DNA of 9,660 bases from CAXBID01 sp963975495 (GCA_963975495.1 CAXBID010000132.1:1-9660), one strand, 5' to 3'. Shown: positions 1 to 6,022, numbered from the stretch's first letter. Notes: generated by a model from the sequence alone, not told the origin. Made by a program: numbers and translations.

Positions 1-2
1 AT

Positions 3-644
3 GGTGGCTGGGGCTATGGTTACAACGGCTATGGTTACAATGGATATTATGGAAACCGTGGCTATTATGGAAGAAATGCTTCTTACAGCGCGAGCAGAAG
101 AGGTAGTTATGCTTCTGTAAACAATAGAAATTTAAGCGGTAGCAGAAATAGTAGTGTTAATAGACGAAGTAGCGTTAACAATAGAAATGTTAATAGCCGG
201 ACTTCAAAATACAATACAACAAGAAGACGTAGCACATCGAGTATAGCTAACAACACGCGCTACTCTAATATTAATGGAAATACAGTAAGAAGAACTACTG
301 GGAACTCAACTACAGCGACAAGGAATTATAGCCCTAGATCAAGTTCCACTAATAACTCAACTATGAGAAGAAGTACCTCGGTTAGAACACCTTCTTCAAA
401 CTCTACAACTAGGTCTTCATCATCATCGGTAAGGCGTAGCTCAACATATAATCCTTCAACAAGGAGCAGAAGTTCATCTAATTACAATAGGTCTTCTTCA
501 AGAAATTCAACCTATTCACCAAGCAGAAGTAGTTCTTCAAGATCTAGTTCAGCTTCAAGATCTTCAGGCAGTAGTAGAAGTTCTGGTGGAAGCTCAAGAA
601 GCTCTGGTGGTGGTGGCAGTAGAAGTTCCAGTGGTCGTAGATAA
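3..644 (+). CDS. Ser/Arg/Asn-rich low-complexity protein, C-terminal part (5' end outside window)
   Basis: The frame is open from the first bases of the window to the TAA at 642-644, giving 213 residues, so the start lies upstream. The visible part begins with a Gly/Tyr/Trp/Asn-rich stretch (residues 1-23, GGWGYGYNGYGY and similar). It continues as a Ser/Asn/Arg/Thr-rich tail and ends in Ser-Arg-Gly repeats (RSSGGSSRSSGGGGSR). I find no Asp or Glu in the 213 residues and only one Lys, so the polypeptide is strongly basic and surely disordered. The ATG at 363 is internal, because the same composition runs unbroken upstream of it. The porin gene follows after 29 bp, which suggests co-transcription. 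I recall secreted flavobacterial proteins of this composition next to OmpP1 genes, but I do not recognise a defined family. Function is unknown; a cell-envelope or secreted role is inference from the neighbour only. Confidence 0.8.
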   Translation, partial: GGWGYGYNGYGYNGYYGNRGYYGRNASYSASRRGSYASVNNRNLSGSRNSSVNRRSSVNNRNVNSRTSKYNTTRRRSTSSIANNTRYSNINGNTVRRTTGNSTTATRNYSPRSSSTNNSTMRRSTSVRTPSSNSTTRSSSSSVRRSSTYNPSTRSRSSSNYNRSSSRNSTYSPSRSSSSRSSSASRSSGSSRSSGGSSRSSGGGGSRSSSGRR

Positions 645-673
645 AATCTTAGAATTAAATAAAAAATTATAAT

Positions 674-2182
674 ATGAAAAAGTTAAATCTTCTATTCATA
701 GGCATATTCTCTATGTCCACAATATACGCTCAAGACATCACGGATGCGTTGCGTTATTCACAAAGTGAAATTCAAGGAACAGCGCGTTATAGAGCCCTGA
801 GTGGTGCTTTTGGCGCACTAGGTGGCGATATGAGTGCAGTTAGTGCTAATCCTGCTGGTTCAGCAGTATTTAGTCAAAGTCATGCTTCGTTTACTTTATC
901 AAATGTTGATACTGAAAACAATACACGATATTTTAATGGTTTAGGCACATCCAATGAATCCAATTTTGATATCAATCAAGGTGGTGCGGTATTTGTTTTT
1001 GCTAGTAAAAATAGTTCGCCGTGGCGGAAATTCACAGTTGGAATAGCTTACGAAAGAACGAATAACTACGATGATAATTGGTTCGCTTTTGGTACCAATA
1101 CAAATAATCAATCTATTGATTTATATTTTCTTGATTATGCAGATGGAGTTAGATTAGGCGACATCTCTTTGCTGGAAGGTGAGCTTATTGAAGATGCATA
1201 TAGAGATATTGGAGATGTATTTGGCTTTGTACATCAACAAGCTTTTCTAGGTTATCAAGCTTTTATTCTTGAGCCAGATGCAGATGATGATGATAACACA
1301 ACTTATTTTTCTAACCTTGCTAATGGCGATTTTGAGCAGGATTATTCATATTTTGCTACAGGATATAATGGTAAAATTACTTTTAATGTTGCTACACAGT
1401 ATGAAGACAATCTATATTTGGGCTTGAACTTAAACTCCCATTTTATAAATTACGAACGTTCTACCCTATTGTTTGAAGATAATGCAAATGCAGGCTCTCA
1501 AATTAATTTTATTGAGTTTGAAAATAATTTATCCACAGTTGGAAGCGGATTTTCATTTCAATTAGGTGGTATTTTAAAATTGAGTACAGAATTTAGAGTT
1601 GGCTTAACTTACGATTCTCCCACTTGGTATAATATTGAAGAAGAAACCACTCAATTTATAGATTCAAACTTAGCTGATTCAGATATTGGCTTTATTGCTG
1701 ATATAGTTAACGTTTACCCAAGATACAAATTACAAACTCCGGCAAAAATAACCGGTAGTTTAGCTTATGTATTTAATAAACAAGGTTTAATTAGTTTTGA
1801 TTATTCAATTAAAGATTATAGCAAAACTGAATTCAGACCAACAAGCGATGCTTTTTTTGCAGACCAAAATAGTATCATAGCGAATACTCTTACTAGTGCA
1901 GCTACTTACAGACTTGGTGGTGAATATAAAGTGAAACAATTTAGCTTTAGAGGTGGTTACCGTTTTGAAGAAAGCCCTTATGCAAACGGGTTCACTGTTG
2001 GCGATTTAACTGGATATTCTTTGGGTCTTGGGTATAGCTTTGGAAATACTAAGTTAGATATAACTTATGATGGTTGGAATAGAACAAACGAAACACCACT
2101 TTACAATGTTGGATTAACAGATACCGCAGTTATTGACAGAACAAATTCCAACTTAACGCTATCATTAAGTTTTAATATTTAA
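674..2182 (+). CDS. OmpP1/FadL-family outer-membrane transport protein
   Basis: This 502-residue protein has an N-terminal signal peptide (MKKLNLLFIG then FSMSTIYAQ, cleavage probably after Ala19). The mature part starts with the FadL-family plug region: ALSGAFGALGGDMSAVSANPAG, with the conserved NPAG at residues 59-62. The rest alternates short amphipathic strands and Asn/Asp/Gly loops as expected of a beta-barrel, and it ends in strands such as GYSLGLGYSF and LTLSLSFNI. An acidic loop (DADDDD, residues 202-207) stands out. Family members carry hydrophobic compounds such as long-chain fatty acids across the outer membrane; the substrate here cannot be read from sequence. The length fits the family (about 400-520). 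ATG 674 is chosen because the signal peptide begins there. No promoter box is visible in the 29-bp gap, so it probably shares a transcript with the preceding gene. Confidence 0.9.
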   Translation: MKKLNLLFIGIFSMSTIYAQDITDALRYSQSEIQGTARYRALSGAFGALGGDMSAVSANPAGSAVFSQSHASFTLSNVDTENNTRYFNGLGTSNESNFDINQGGAVFVFASKNSSPWRKFTVGIAYERTNNYDDNWFAFGTNTNNQSIDLYFLDYADGVRLGDISLLEGELIEDAYRDIGDVFGFVHQQAFLGYQAFILEPDADDDDNTTYFSNLANGDFEQDYSYFATGYNGKITFNVATQYEDNLYLGLNLNSHFINYERSTLLFEDNANAGSQINFIEFENNLSTVGSGFSFQLGGILKLSTEFRVGLTYDSPTWYNIEEETTQFIDSNLADSDIGFIADIVNVYPRYKLQTPAKITGSLAYVFNKQGLISFDYSIKDYSKTEFRPTSDAFFADQNSIIANTLTSAATYRLGGEYKVKQFSFRGGYRFEESPYANGFTVGDLTGYSLGLGYSFGNTKLDITYDGWNRTNETPLYNVGLTDTAVIDRTNSNLTLSLSFNI

Positions 2183-2211
2183 AAAACCGTAAAGCATTAT
2201 ATACAATTACA

Positions 2212-2248
2212 AAAGCTTGAACCCTAAAAAGTTTAGGCTTTCTCATTT
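2212..2248 (+). terminator. Possible weak terminator hairpin after the porin gene
   Basis: CCTAAA (2223-2228) and TTTAGG (2232-2237) form a perfect 6-bp stem with a 3-nt loop. Outside it, AAAG (2212-2215) can pair with CTTT (2238-2241) across a bulge, and a T-rich stretch (CTTTCTCATTTATTT) follows. The position 30-50 bp after the stop codon and before the folE promoter suits a terminator. The stem is AT-rich and the T tract is interrupted, so efficiency is doubtful. Confidence 0.4.
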
Positions 2249-2332
2249 ATTTATGTAATATCTAAAACAAAACACAGACAAAGCAAGCATATAATTGTTT
2301 GTTAAGATAAAACATAACAAAAGTGTTTTGCT

Positions 2333-2340
2333 TATCTTTG
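2333..2340 (+). promoter_or_regulatory. Promoter -7 box for folE-cysS
   Basis: TATCTTTG matches the Bacteroidota -7 consensus TAnnTTTG exactly and ends 27 bp before the folE ATG. No well-placed -33 TTG was found about 19-21 bp upstream; the nearest TTTG (2298-2301) is about 31 bp away. The box lies inside the upstream extension of the folE frame, which supports the ATG at 2368 over a GTG at 2323. Confidence 0.6.
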
Positions 2341-2367
2341 CACCCTAAAAACCTGATTTTTTTACTT

Positions 2368-3045
2368 ATGAAATTTGGAAATAATATAGAAGATTTTGAC
2401 GCTTTAGGCGATGACCATGTTGGAACTTCATCAAACACACCGCTTCGATTAGATGCTTTTAAGCTTTCAAACGAAGAGAAAATTGATATCATTAAAGATG
2501 ATGTGCGTCATATTATGGAAACCCTTGGTTTAGATTTAAGTGACGATAGCTTAAGCGGAACCCCAAACCGTGTTGCAAAAATGTTTGTAAAGGAGATTTT
2601 TAGCGGTTTAGATCCTGATAAAAAACCAAAAGCGTCTACATTTGATAACAAATATAAGTATGGTGAGATGCTTGTTGAAAAAAACATTACCGTATATTCA
2701 ACATGTGAGCACCATTTACTACCTATAGTTGGAAAAGCACATATTGCCTATATCTCAAACGGCACAGTGGTTGGCTTATCTAAAATGAACCGTATTGTTG
2801 ATTATTTTGCTAAACGCCCACAAGTACAAGAACGTTTAACGATTCAAGTTGTTAAAGAACTTCAAGAAGTTTTAAACACTCAAGATGTGGCTTGCGTTAT
2901 TGATGCTAAACATTTATGTGTTAATTCAAGAGGCATTAGAGATATTGAAAGCAGCACAGTAACCTCAGAATTTGGCGGAAAATTTAAAGATAAAGCCGTA
3001 AGACGCGAGTTTTTAGATTATATCAAACTAGACACCAAGTTTTAA
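2368..3045 (+). CDS. folE: GTP cyclohydrolase I
   Basis: The 225-residue cytoplasmic enzyme converts GTP to 7,8-dihydroneopterin triphosphate and formate. This is the entry step of folate and other pterin-dependent pathways, including queuosine in many bacteria. The T-fold signature is intact: TPNRVAKMF (65-73), the zinc and catalytic segment YSTCEHHLLP (Cys113, His115, His116), GLSKMNRIVDYFAKRPQVQERL (137 on), and DAKHLCVNSRG with His182 and Cys184. These correspond to the E. coli Zn ligands Cys110, His113 and Cys181 and to catalytic His112 and His179. Length is normal for the bacterial enzyme. The frame can be extended to a GTG at 2323, but that adds 15 residues lying over the promoter box, and ATG 2368 is the family-like start. 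cysS starts 33 bp downstream with no terminator between, so the two are probably one operon. Confidence 0.96.
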   Translation: MKFGNNIEDFDALGDDHVGTSSNTPLRLDAFKLSNEEKIDIIKDDVRHIMETLGLDLSDDSLSGTPNRVAKMFVKEIFSGLDPDKKPKASTFDNKYKYGEMLVEKNITVYSTCEHHLLPIVGKAHIAYISNGTVVGLSKMNRIVDYFAKRPQVQERLTIQVVKELQEVLNTQDVACVIDAKHLCVNSRGIRDIESSTVTSEFGGKFKDKAVRREFLDYIKLDTKF

Positions 3046-3078
3046 TGTTGTTTGTTTCAACAACCCAACCAATCAGGA

Positions 3079-4560
3079 ATGCAACTCTACAAAGAACAAT
3101 CAATAAAAATATACAATTCACTTACTGGTAAAAAAGAAATTTTCAAACCTATTGAATCAGGTTGTGTGGGTATGTATGTTTGTGGCCCAACGGTTTACAG
3201 CAATGTGCACTTAGGTAACGTAAGGACATTCATGTCTTTTGATATGATTTTTAGATATCTAAAGCATTTAGGCTACAAAGTGCGGTATGTTCGGAACATC
3301 ACTGATGCAGGTCATTTAGAAAATGATGCTGATATGGGTGAAGATAAAATCACTAAAAAAGCACGTTTAGAACAAATTGAACCTATGGAAGTTGTGCAAC
3401 GTTACACCGTTGATTTTCATAATATACTAAACACGTTAAACTTTTTACCACCAAGTATTGAGCCAACGGCAACGGGCCATATTATTGAGCAAATTGAATT
3501 GATACATACTATTATTGATAATGGTTTTGCTTACGAAATAAATGGTTCCGTTTATTTTGATGTCCATAAGTTTAATGAAACCCATGAATACGGAAAATTA
3601 AGCAAACGTAAACTTGAAGATTTAATTCATAACACACGGGCGTTAGACGGACAAAGCGATAAAAAGAATCCGCAAGATTTCGCCCTTTGGAAAAAAGCCG
3701 AACCACAACATATTATGCGTTGGCCTTCGCCTTGGAGCGATGGTTTCCCAGGTTGGCATTTAGAATGTACAGCAATGAGTACCAAATATTTGGGCGAACA
3801 ATTTGATATTCATGGTGGCGGAATGGATTTAAAATTCCCGCATCACGAATGTGAAATTGCCCAAAATGAAGCTGCCAAAGGTGTTTCGCCAGTAAACTAT
3901 TGGATGCATGCCAATATGTTGGAATTGAATGGCTCGCGTATGTCAAAATCTACTGGTAATATTATAAATCCTAAGGAGTTGCTATCTGGTAAAAACGATA
4001 TGATGTCCAAAGCCTATAGCCCAAGTGTTATCAGGTTTTTCATGATGCAATCTTCTTACCGTAGCGTTTTAGATTTAACCGATGCCGGACTTTCATCTAG
4101 CGAGAAAGGATTTTTTAGATTAATGGAATCTGTAAGTTTATTGAAGGATTTAAAAGCTTCTGAAAAATCGTCTCTTGATATTAATGCATGGAAACAGAAT
4201 TGTTATGATGCTATGAATGATGATTTTAATACACCTATTTTAATTGCACATTTATTTGAAGCTGCTAAATACATTAATCAAATTAAAGACGGATCTGAAA
4301 GTTTAAATACTGAAGATTTAAAAATATTTAAAGAGGCCATTAACAGTTTTGTGTTTGATATTTTAGGACTTGAAAATACATCCAAAAATGATTCTGGAAC
4401 CGATAAACTTTCTGGTGCTGTAGATGTATTGATTAAGTTAAGACAAGAAGCCAGAGCCAATAAGGATTTTGCCTTATCTGACAAAATACGTGATGAATTA
4501 GCCGAAGTTGGTATTCAGCTAAAAGACGGGAAAGACGGGACTACGTTTAGCCTCTCCTAA
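3079..4560 (+). CDS. cysS: Cysteinyl-tRNA synthetase
   Basis: This class I synthetase of 493 residues charges tRNA-Cys with cysteine in the cytoplasm. Visible signatures are LKIYNSLTG-like MQLYKEQSIKIYNSLTG at the start, MYVCGPTVY (Cys35), the HIGH-type motif HLGN (44-47), GWHLEC (Cys230), FPHHECEIAQ (His255, Glu259) and the KMSKS-type motif RMSKS (287-291). Cys35, Cys230, His255 and Glu259 match the E. coli zinc site (Cys28, Cys209, His234, Glu238). The C-terminal helical anticodon-recognition region ends in LRQEARANKDFALSDKIRDEL and DGTTFSLS. A TTG at 3052 would add nine unrelated residues, so ATG 3079 is preferred. The last codons and the stop fall inside a dispersed palindromic repeat, which may have supplied the C-terminal tip. 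Downstream of folE by 33 bp, likely the same transcript. Confidence 0.97.
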   Translation: MQLYKEQSIKIYNSLTGKKEIFKPIESGCVGMYVCGPTVYSNVHLGNVRTFMSFDMIFRYLKHLGYKVRYVRNITDAGHLENDADMGEDKITKKARLEQIEPMEVVQRYTVDFHNILNTLNFLPPSIEPTATGHIIEQIELIHTIIDNGFAYEINGSVYFDVHKFNETHEYGKLSKRKLEDLIHNTRALDGQSDKKNPQDFALWKKAEPQHIMRWPSPWSDGFPGWHLECTAMSTKYLGEQFDIHGGGMDLKFPHHECEIAQNEAAKGVSPVNYWMHANMLELNGSRMSKSTGNIINPKELLSGKNDMMSKAYSPSVIRFFMMQSSYRSVLDLTDAGLSSSEKGFFRLMESVSLLKDLKASEKSSLDINAWKQNCYDAMNDDFNTPILIAHLFEAAKYINQIKDGSESLNTEDLKIFKEAINSFVFDILGLENTSKNDSGTDKLSGAVDVLIKLRQEARANKDFALSDKIRDELAEVGIQLKDGKDGTTFSLS

Positions 4561-4582
4561 ATCCTCTCCAAAGGAGAGGACT
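4550..4582. repeat. Dispersed palindromic repeat overlapping the cysS stop codon
   Basis: The block contains CCTCTCC TAAAT followed by a perfect 7-bp stem, CCTCTCC (4563-4569), loop AAA, GGAGAGG (4573-4579), then ACTT. I recall closely similar sequence, with AAGTCCTCTCC and GGAGAGGATTTAGG parts, as a multicopy intergenic element in Flavobacteriia. The cysS TAA (4558-4560) lies within it. No T tract follows, so it is not a classical intrinsic terminator on the plus strand. Confidence 0.65.
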
Positions 4583-4607
4583 TACCACTGTTGCTAAATA
4601 ATTATTT

Positions 4608-4633
4608 TGTCATTCCTGCGCAGGCAGGAATCC
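4608..4633 (+). repeat. Dispersed palindromic repeat, copy 1 (ATTCCTGC type)
   Basis: ATTCCTGC (4612-4619), spacer GCAG, GCAGGAAT (4624-4631) form an 8-bp perfect stem, preceded by TGTC and followed by CC. A second copy in inverted orientation lies at 4737-4762. I recall this family (TGTCATTCCTGCG...AGGCAGGAATC) as multicopy in flavobacterial genomes. Between the copies are about 100 bp of AT-rich DNA plus a further fragment, TTGACTGCGCTC at about 4702-4713, that also looks like dispersed repeat material. No gene is visible from 4561 to 4765. Confidence 0.7.
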
Positions 4634-4736
4634 ACTTTAATAATGAATTAAAATAATTTGATTGACTCCTTCAAGAGAAAAATAAAATACAAATATTTGG
4701 TTTTGACTGCGCTCATCCTGACATCGTAACTTAATA

Positions 4737-4762
4737 ACAGATTCCTGCCTTCGCAGGAATGA
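4737..4762 (-). repeat. Dispersed palindromic repeat, copy 2, inverted, directly before yidD
   Basis: ATTCCTGC (4741-4748), spacer CTTC, GCAGGAAT (4753-4760) form an 8-bp stem with a CTTC loop, preceded by ACAG and followed by GA. It is the reverse orientation of the copy at 4608-4633. The hairpin ends five bases before the yidD ATG at 4766, so the translation initiation region of yidD sits against this structure. Confidence 0.7.
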
Positions 4763-4765
4763 AAA

Positions 4766-4987
4766 ATGAAAAAACTACTAATCGCACCGTTTTTGTTTTT
4801 GATAAAAGTGTATCAAACGCTTATATCCCCATTAATACCTGCAACTTGTAGATTTCAACCCACCTGCTCACATTACTCCAAAGAAGCTTTAAAAAAACAT
4901 GGTTTATTTAAAGGTGGTTGGCTTGCCATAAAACGTATTTTTAGTTGTCATCCTTGGGGTGGTTCCGGGTATGATCCTGTGCCATAA
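4766..4987 (+). CDS. yidD: Membrane protein insertion efficiency factor
   Basis: The 73-residue protein has both YidD hallmarks: ATCRFQPTCSHYSKEAL (Cys28, Cys34) and the C-terminal SCHPWGGSGYDPVP (Cys61). The N-terminal stretch LLIAPFLFLIKVYQTLISPL (residues 4-23) is an amphipathic or membrane-binding helix. YidD is an inner-membrane-associated helper of YidC-dependent membrane protein insertion. Length is typical of the family. In many bacteria it sits beside rnpA and yidC; here it stands alone between repeat-rich spacers. The ATG at 4766 lies five bases after a stable hairpin repeat and has no recognisable ribosome binding site. The stop codon (4985-4987) is directly followed by another dispersed repeat. 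No TAnnTTTG promoter was found between cysS and yidD, so it may depend on read-through from cysS. Confidence 0.95.
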   Translation: MKKLLIAPFLFLIKVYQTLISPLIPATCRFQPTCSHYSKEALKKHGLFKGGWLAIKRIFSCHPWGGSGYDPVP

Positions 4988-5014
4988 TGTCATTACGAGA
5001 AACGAAGCAATCTG
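4988..5014 (+). repeat. Dispersed repeat fragment after yidD (TGTCATTACGAG type)
   Basis: TGTCATTACGAG followed by AAACGAAGCAATCTG starts on the base after the yidD stop codon. I recall sequence of this kind as a common multicopy intergenic element in Bacteroidota. No perfect hairpin is evident in this fragment. It needs a genome-wide search for confirmation. Confidence 0.5.
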
Positions 5015-5089
5015 TTTGTTTCCAATTATCTTATTTGACTTGACTTTGTAAAAAATTTCGGCTATCTTCGTTTAACAACCGATATAGTT

Positions 5090-5128
5090 CATTAAAACGC
5101 TATCATATCTTAGCGTTGTGGCTAATGC
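5090..5128 (+). repeat. Left boundary hairpin of the toxin-antitoxin cassette
   Basis: AACGCTA (5096-5102) and TAGCGTT (5111-5117) form a perfect 7-bp stem with an 8-nt loop. Outside it CATTA (5090-5094) pairs with TAATG (5123-5127), leaving an asymmetric bulge. The right part, GTTGTGGCTAATGC (5115-5128), is the inverted partner (13 of 14 identical) of GCACTAGCCACAAC at 5802-5815 beyond the gene pair. The bulged double stem ending in a GTT core recalls integron attC folding, but the bases after GTT do not match the usual GTTRRRY. Confidence 0.6.
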
Positions 5129-5161
5129 GAAAAAAAACAACAACTGAATAAAAATTTTAAG

Positions 5162-5169
5162 TATTTTTG
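5162..5169 (+). promoter_or_regulatory. Promoter -7 box immediately before the toxin-antitoxin genes
   Basis: TATTTTTG matches TAnnTTTG exactly and ends only four bases before the ATG at 5174. If used, transcription would begin at or next to the start codon, giving a leaderless mRNA. No convincing -33 TTG was seen. Confidence 0.45.
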
Positions 5170-5173
5170 GTAA

Positions 5174-5476
5174 ATGAAAATAAATGAAAAAAATATCAGT
5201 CTAATCAAAAAGCTTTGTGAAAAATATAGAGTGCGGACATTTTCAGCATTTGGTTCCGTTACACGAGAAGATTTTAATGATGATTCTGACATAGATTTTG
5301 TTGTTGATTTTGATGAGAATGACCCATTCGAATACACAGATTTGTATTTTCAACTTAAAGAAAACCTTGAAAAATTACTAAAACGTCAAATTGACCTCAT
5401 TGAAGAAAGGGGAATAAAAAACCAATTTTTCAGAAAAGAACTTAACGAAACAAAAGTTCTGATTTATGGACAATAA
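5174..5476 (+). CDS. MntA-type minimal nucleotidyltransferase (antitoxin)
   Basis: The 100-residue protein is a compact pol-beta-type nucleotidyltransferase. The signature FGSVTREDFNDDSDIDFVV gives Gly27-Ser28 and the metal-binding pair Asp39 and Asp41, and a third acid, Asp74, sits in QIDLIEE. In characterised MntA-HepT systems this protein is the antitoxin: it adds AMP from ATP to a tyrosine of the HEPN toxin and so inactivates it. The downstream frame overlaps it by 11 bp and encodes the HEPN partner, so the two are translationally coupled. ATG 5174 is the only Met start consistent with the full domain. A TAnnTTTG box lies four bases upstream. The pair lies between inverted repeats, which suggests an acquired cassette. 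Activity is inferred from motifs and neighbour; a solitary nucleotidyltransferase of other function is unlikely given the partner. Confidence 0.88.
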   Translation: MKINEKNISLIKKLCEKYRVRTFSAFGSVTREDFNDDSDIDFVVDFDENDPFEYTDLYFQLKENLEKLLKRQIDLIEERGIKNQFFRKELNETKVLIYGQ

Positions 5477-5801
5477 GATAAATGCCTGCTTAGAAGATAT
5501 AATTAGGTCGATTGACGAAATTTTCGATTTTCTTCCAGAAAAAAGAGATTTCTTTGAATATCAAGCTGACCTAAAAACGAAAAAAGCAGTCGAAAGAAAT
5601 ATTGAGATAATTGGAGAAGCCATAAATCGTCTTTCTAAAAATAAAAGCTTTGGGATTGAAATAAAAAATACTCAAAAAATAATTGGGACAAGAAATAGAA
5701 TTGCTCACGAATATGATAACATTTCTGACGAACTTATTTGGACAATAATTTTGAGAGAGTTGCCTAAACTTAAAAAAGAAGTGACTGAATTAATGAAGTA
5801 A
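5466..5801 (+). CDS. HepT-type HEPN ribonuclease toxin (DUF86 family)
   Basis: The 111-residue, mostly helical protein fits the HepT/DUF86 family. Typical segments are IIGEAINRLSK (48-58) and the catalytic GTRNRIAHEYDNI. In the latter, Arg76-X4-His81-X-Tyr83 makes the RX4HXY motif of HepT RNases; the Tyr is the residue AMPylated by the cognate MntA in characterised systems. The toxin is expected to cut RNA in the cytoplasm when not neutralised. All catalytic residues are present and the frame is intact, so the module appears functional. The ATG at 5466 lies within the end of the nucleotidyltransferase gene (11-bp overlap). The stop codon is followed, with no more than a base between, by the right-hand inverted repeat GCACTAGCCACAAC, as expected if the gene pair fills a compact mobile unit. 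Confidence 0.88.
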   Translation: MDNKINACLEDIIRSIDEIFDFLPEKRDFFEYQADLKTKKAVERNIEIIGEAINRLSKNKSFGIEIKNTQKIIGTRNRIAHEYDNISDELIWTIILRELPKLKKEVTELMK

Positions 5802-5938
5802 GCACTAGCCACAACACAGTATGATATAAGCCATTGCTTGGTCTGTCCACACTTGGAAAATCCACAGGATTTTCCAAAGCCAGTTTCTATTTGGAGAGGT
5901 TCGTGCCGATACACGCCAAACTCATATACATAAACGTT
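5802..5938 (+). repeat. Structured spacer at the right end of the toxin-antitoxin cassette
   Basis: The segment starts with GCACTAGCCACAAC (5802-5815), the inverted partner of 5115-5128, and ends in AACGTT (5933-5938). It contains a perfect 11-bp hairpin, TTGGAAAATCC (5853-5863), loop ACA, GGATTTTCCAA (5867-5877). A second nested hairpin pairs TTTGG (5890-5894) with CCAAA (5916-5920) and CGTG (5902-5905) with CACG (5912-5915). GTATGATAT and ATATAC near the two ends can pair partly. I believe I have seen similar spacers in other Bacteroidota genomes but cannot verify that. A 63-codon frame crosses it but has no family features, so I treat the segment as structural. The rest of 5939-5965 is plain AT-rich DNA. 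Confidence 0.6.
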
Positions 5939-5965
5939 AAACAAAATATATTTATTAAGGTTATT

Positions 5966-6022
5966 TTACTTCTTAGGAATCGCCTTCAAAATCTCCAAAA
6001 TAAATTTCCAATATTTTTGAAC
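5966..6022 (-). pseudogene. Remnant of a second pepD 3' end
   Basis: On the minus strand this stretch reads VQKYWKFILEILKAIPKK and a stop. The intact pepD 162 bp away ends VQKYWKFVLEILNNIPEKE and a stop. At DNA level 5975-6022 matches 6137-6184 at 43 of 48 positions, and every difference changes the amino acid. Similarity ends abruptly at 6022/6023, where a REP-like element begins. This looks like the tail of an earlier or divergent pepD allele left behind by recombination or duplication. It is too short to be a gene. Confidence 0.75.

Noticed and set aside
363..644. Separate 93-residue gene starting at ATG 363
   Set aside because: The same frame and the same composition continue without a stop to the start of the window, so the ATG is internal to a longer gene.
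2323..2367. N-terminal extension of folE from a GTG at 2323
   Set aside because: The extra 15 residues lie over the TATCTTTG promoter box and are unlike the family; ATG 2368 gives a normal FolE.
3052..3078. TTG start for cysS at 3052
   Set aside because: It adds nine unrelated residues before the typical MxLY...KIYNSLTG start at ATG 3079.
5090..5938. Definite integron with attC sites
   Set aside because: The GTTRRRY and RYYYAAC cores are not met and no integrase gene is in the window; kept only as a resemblance.
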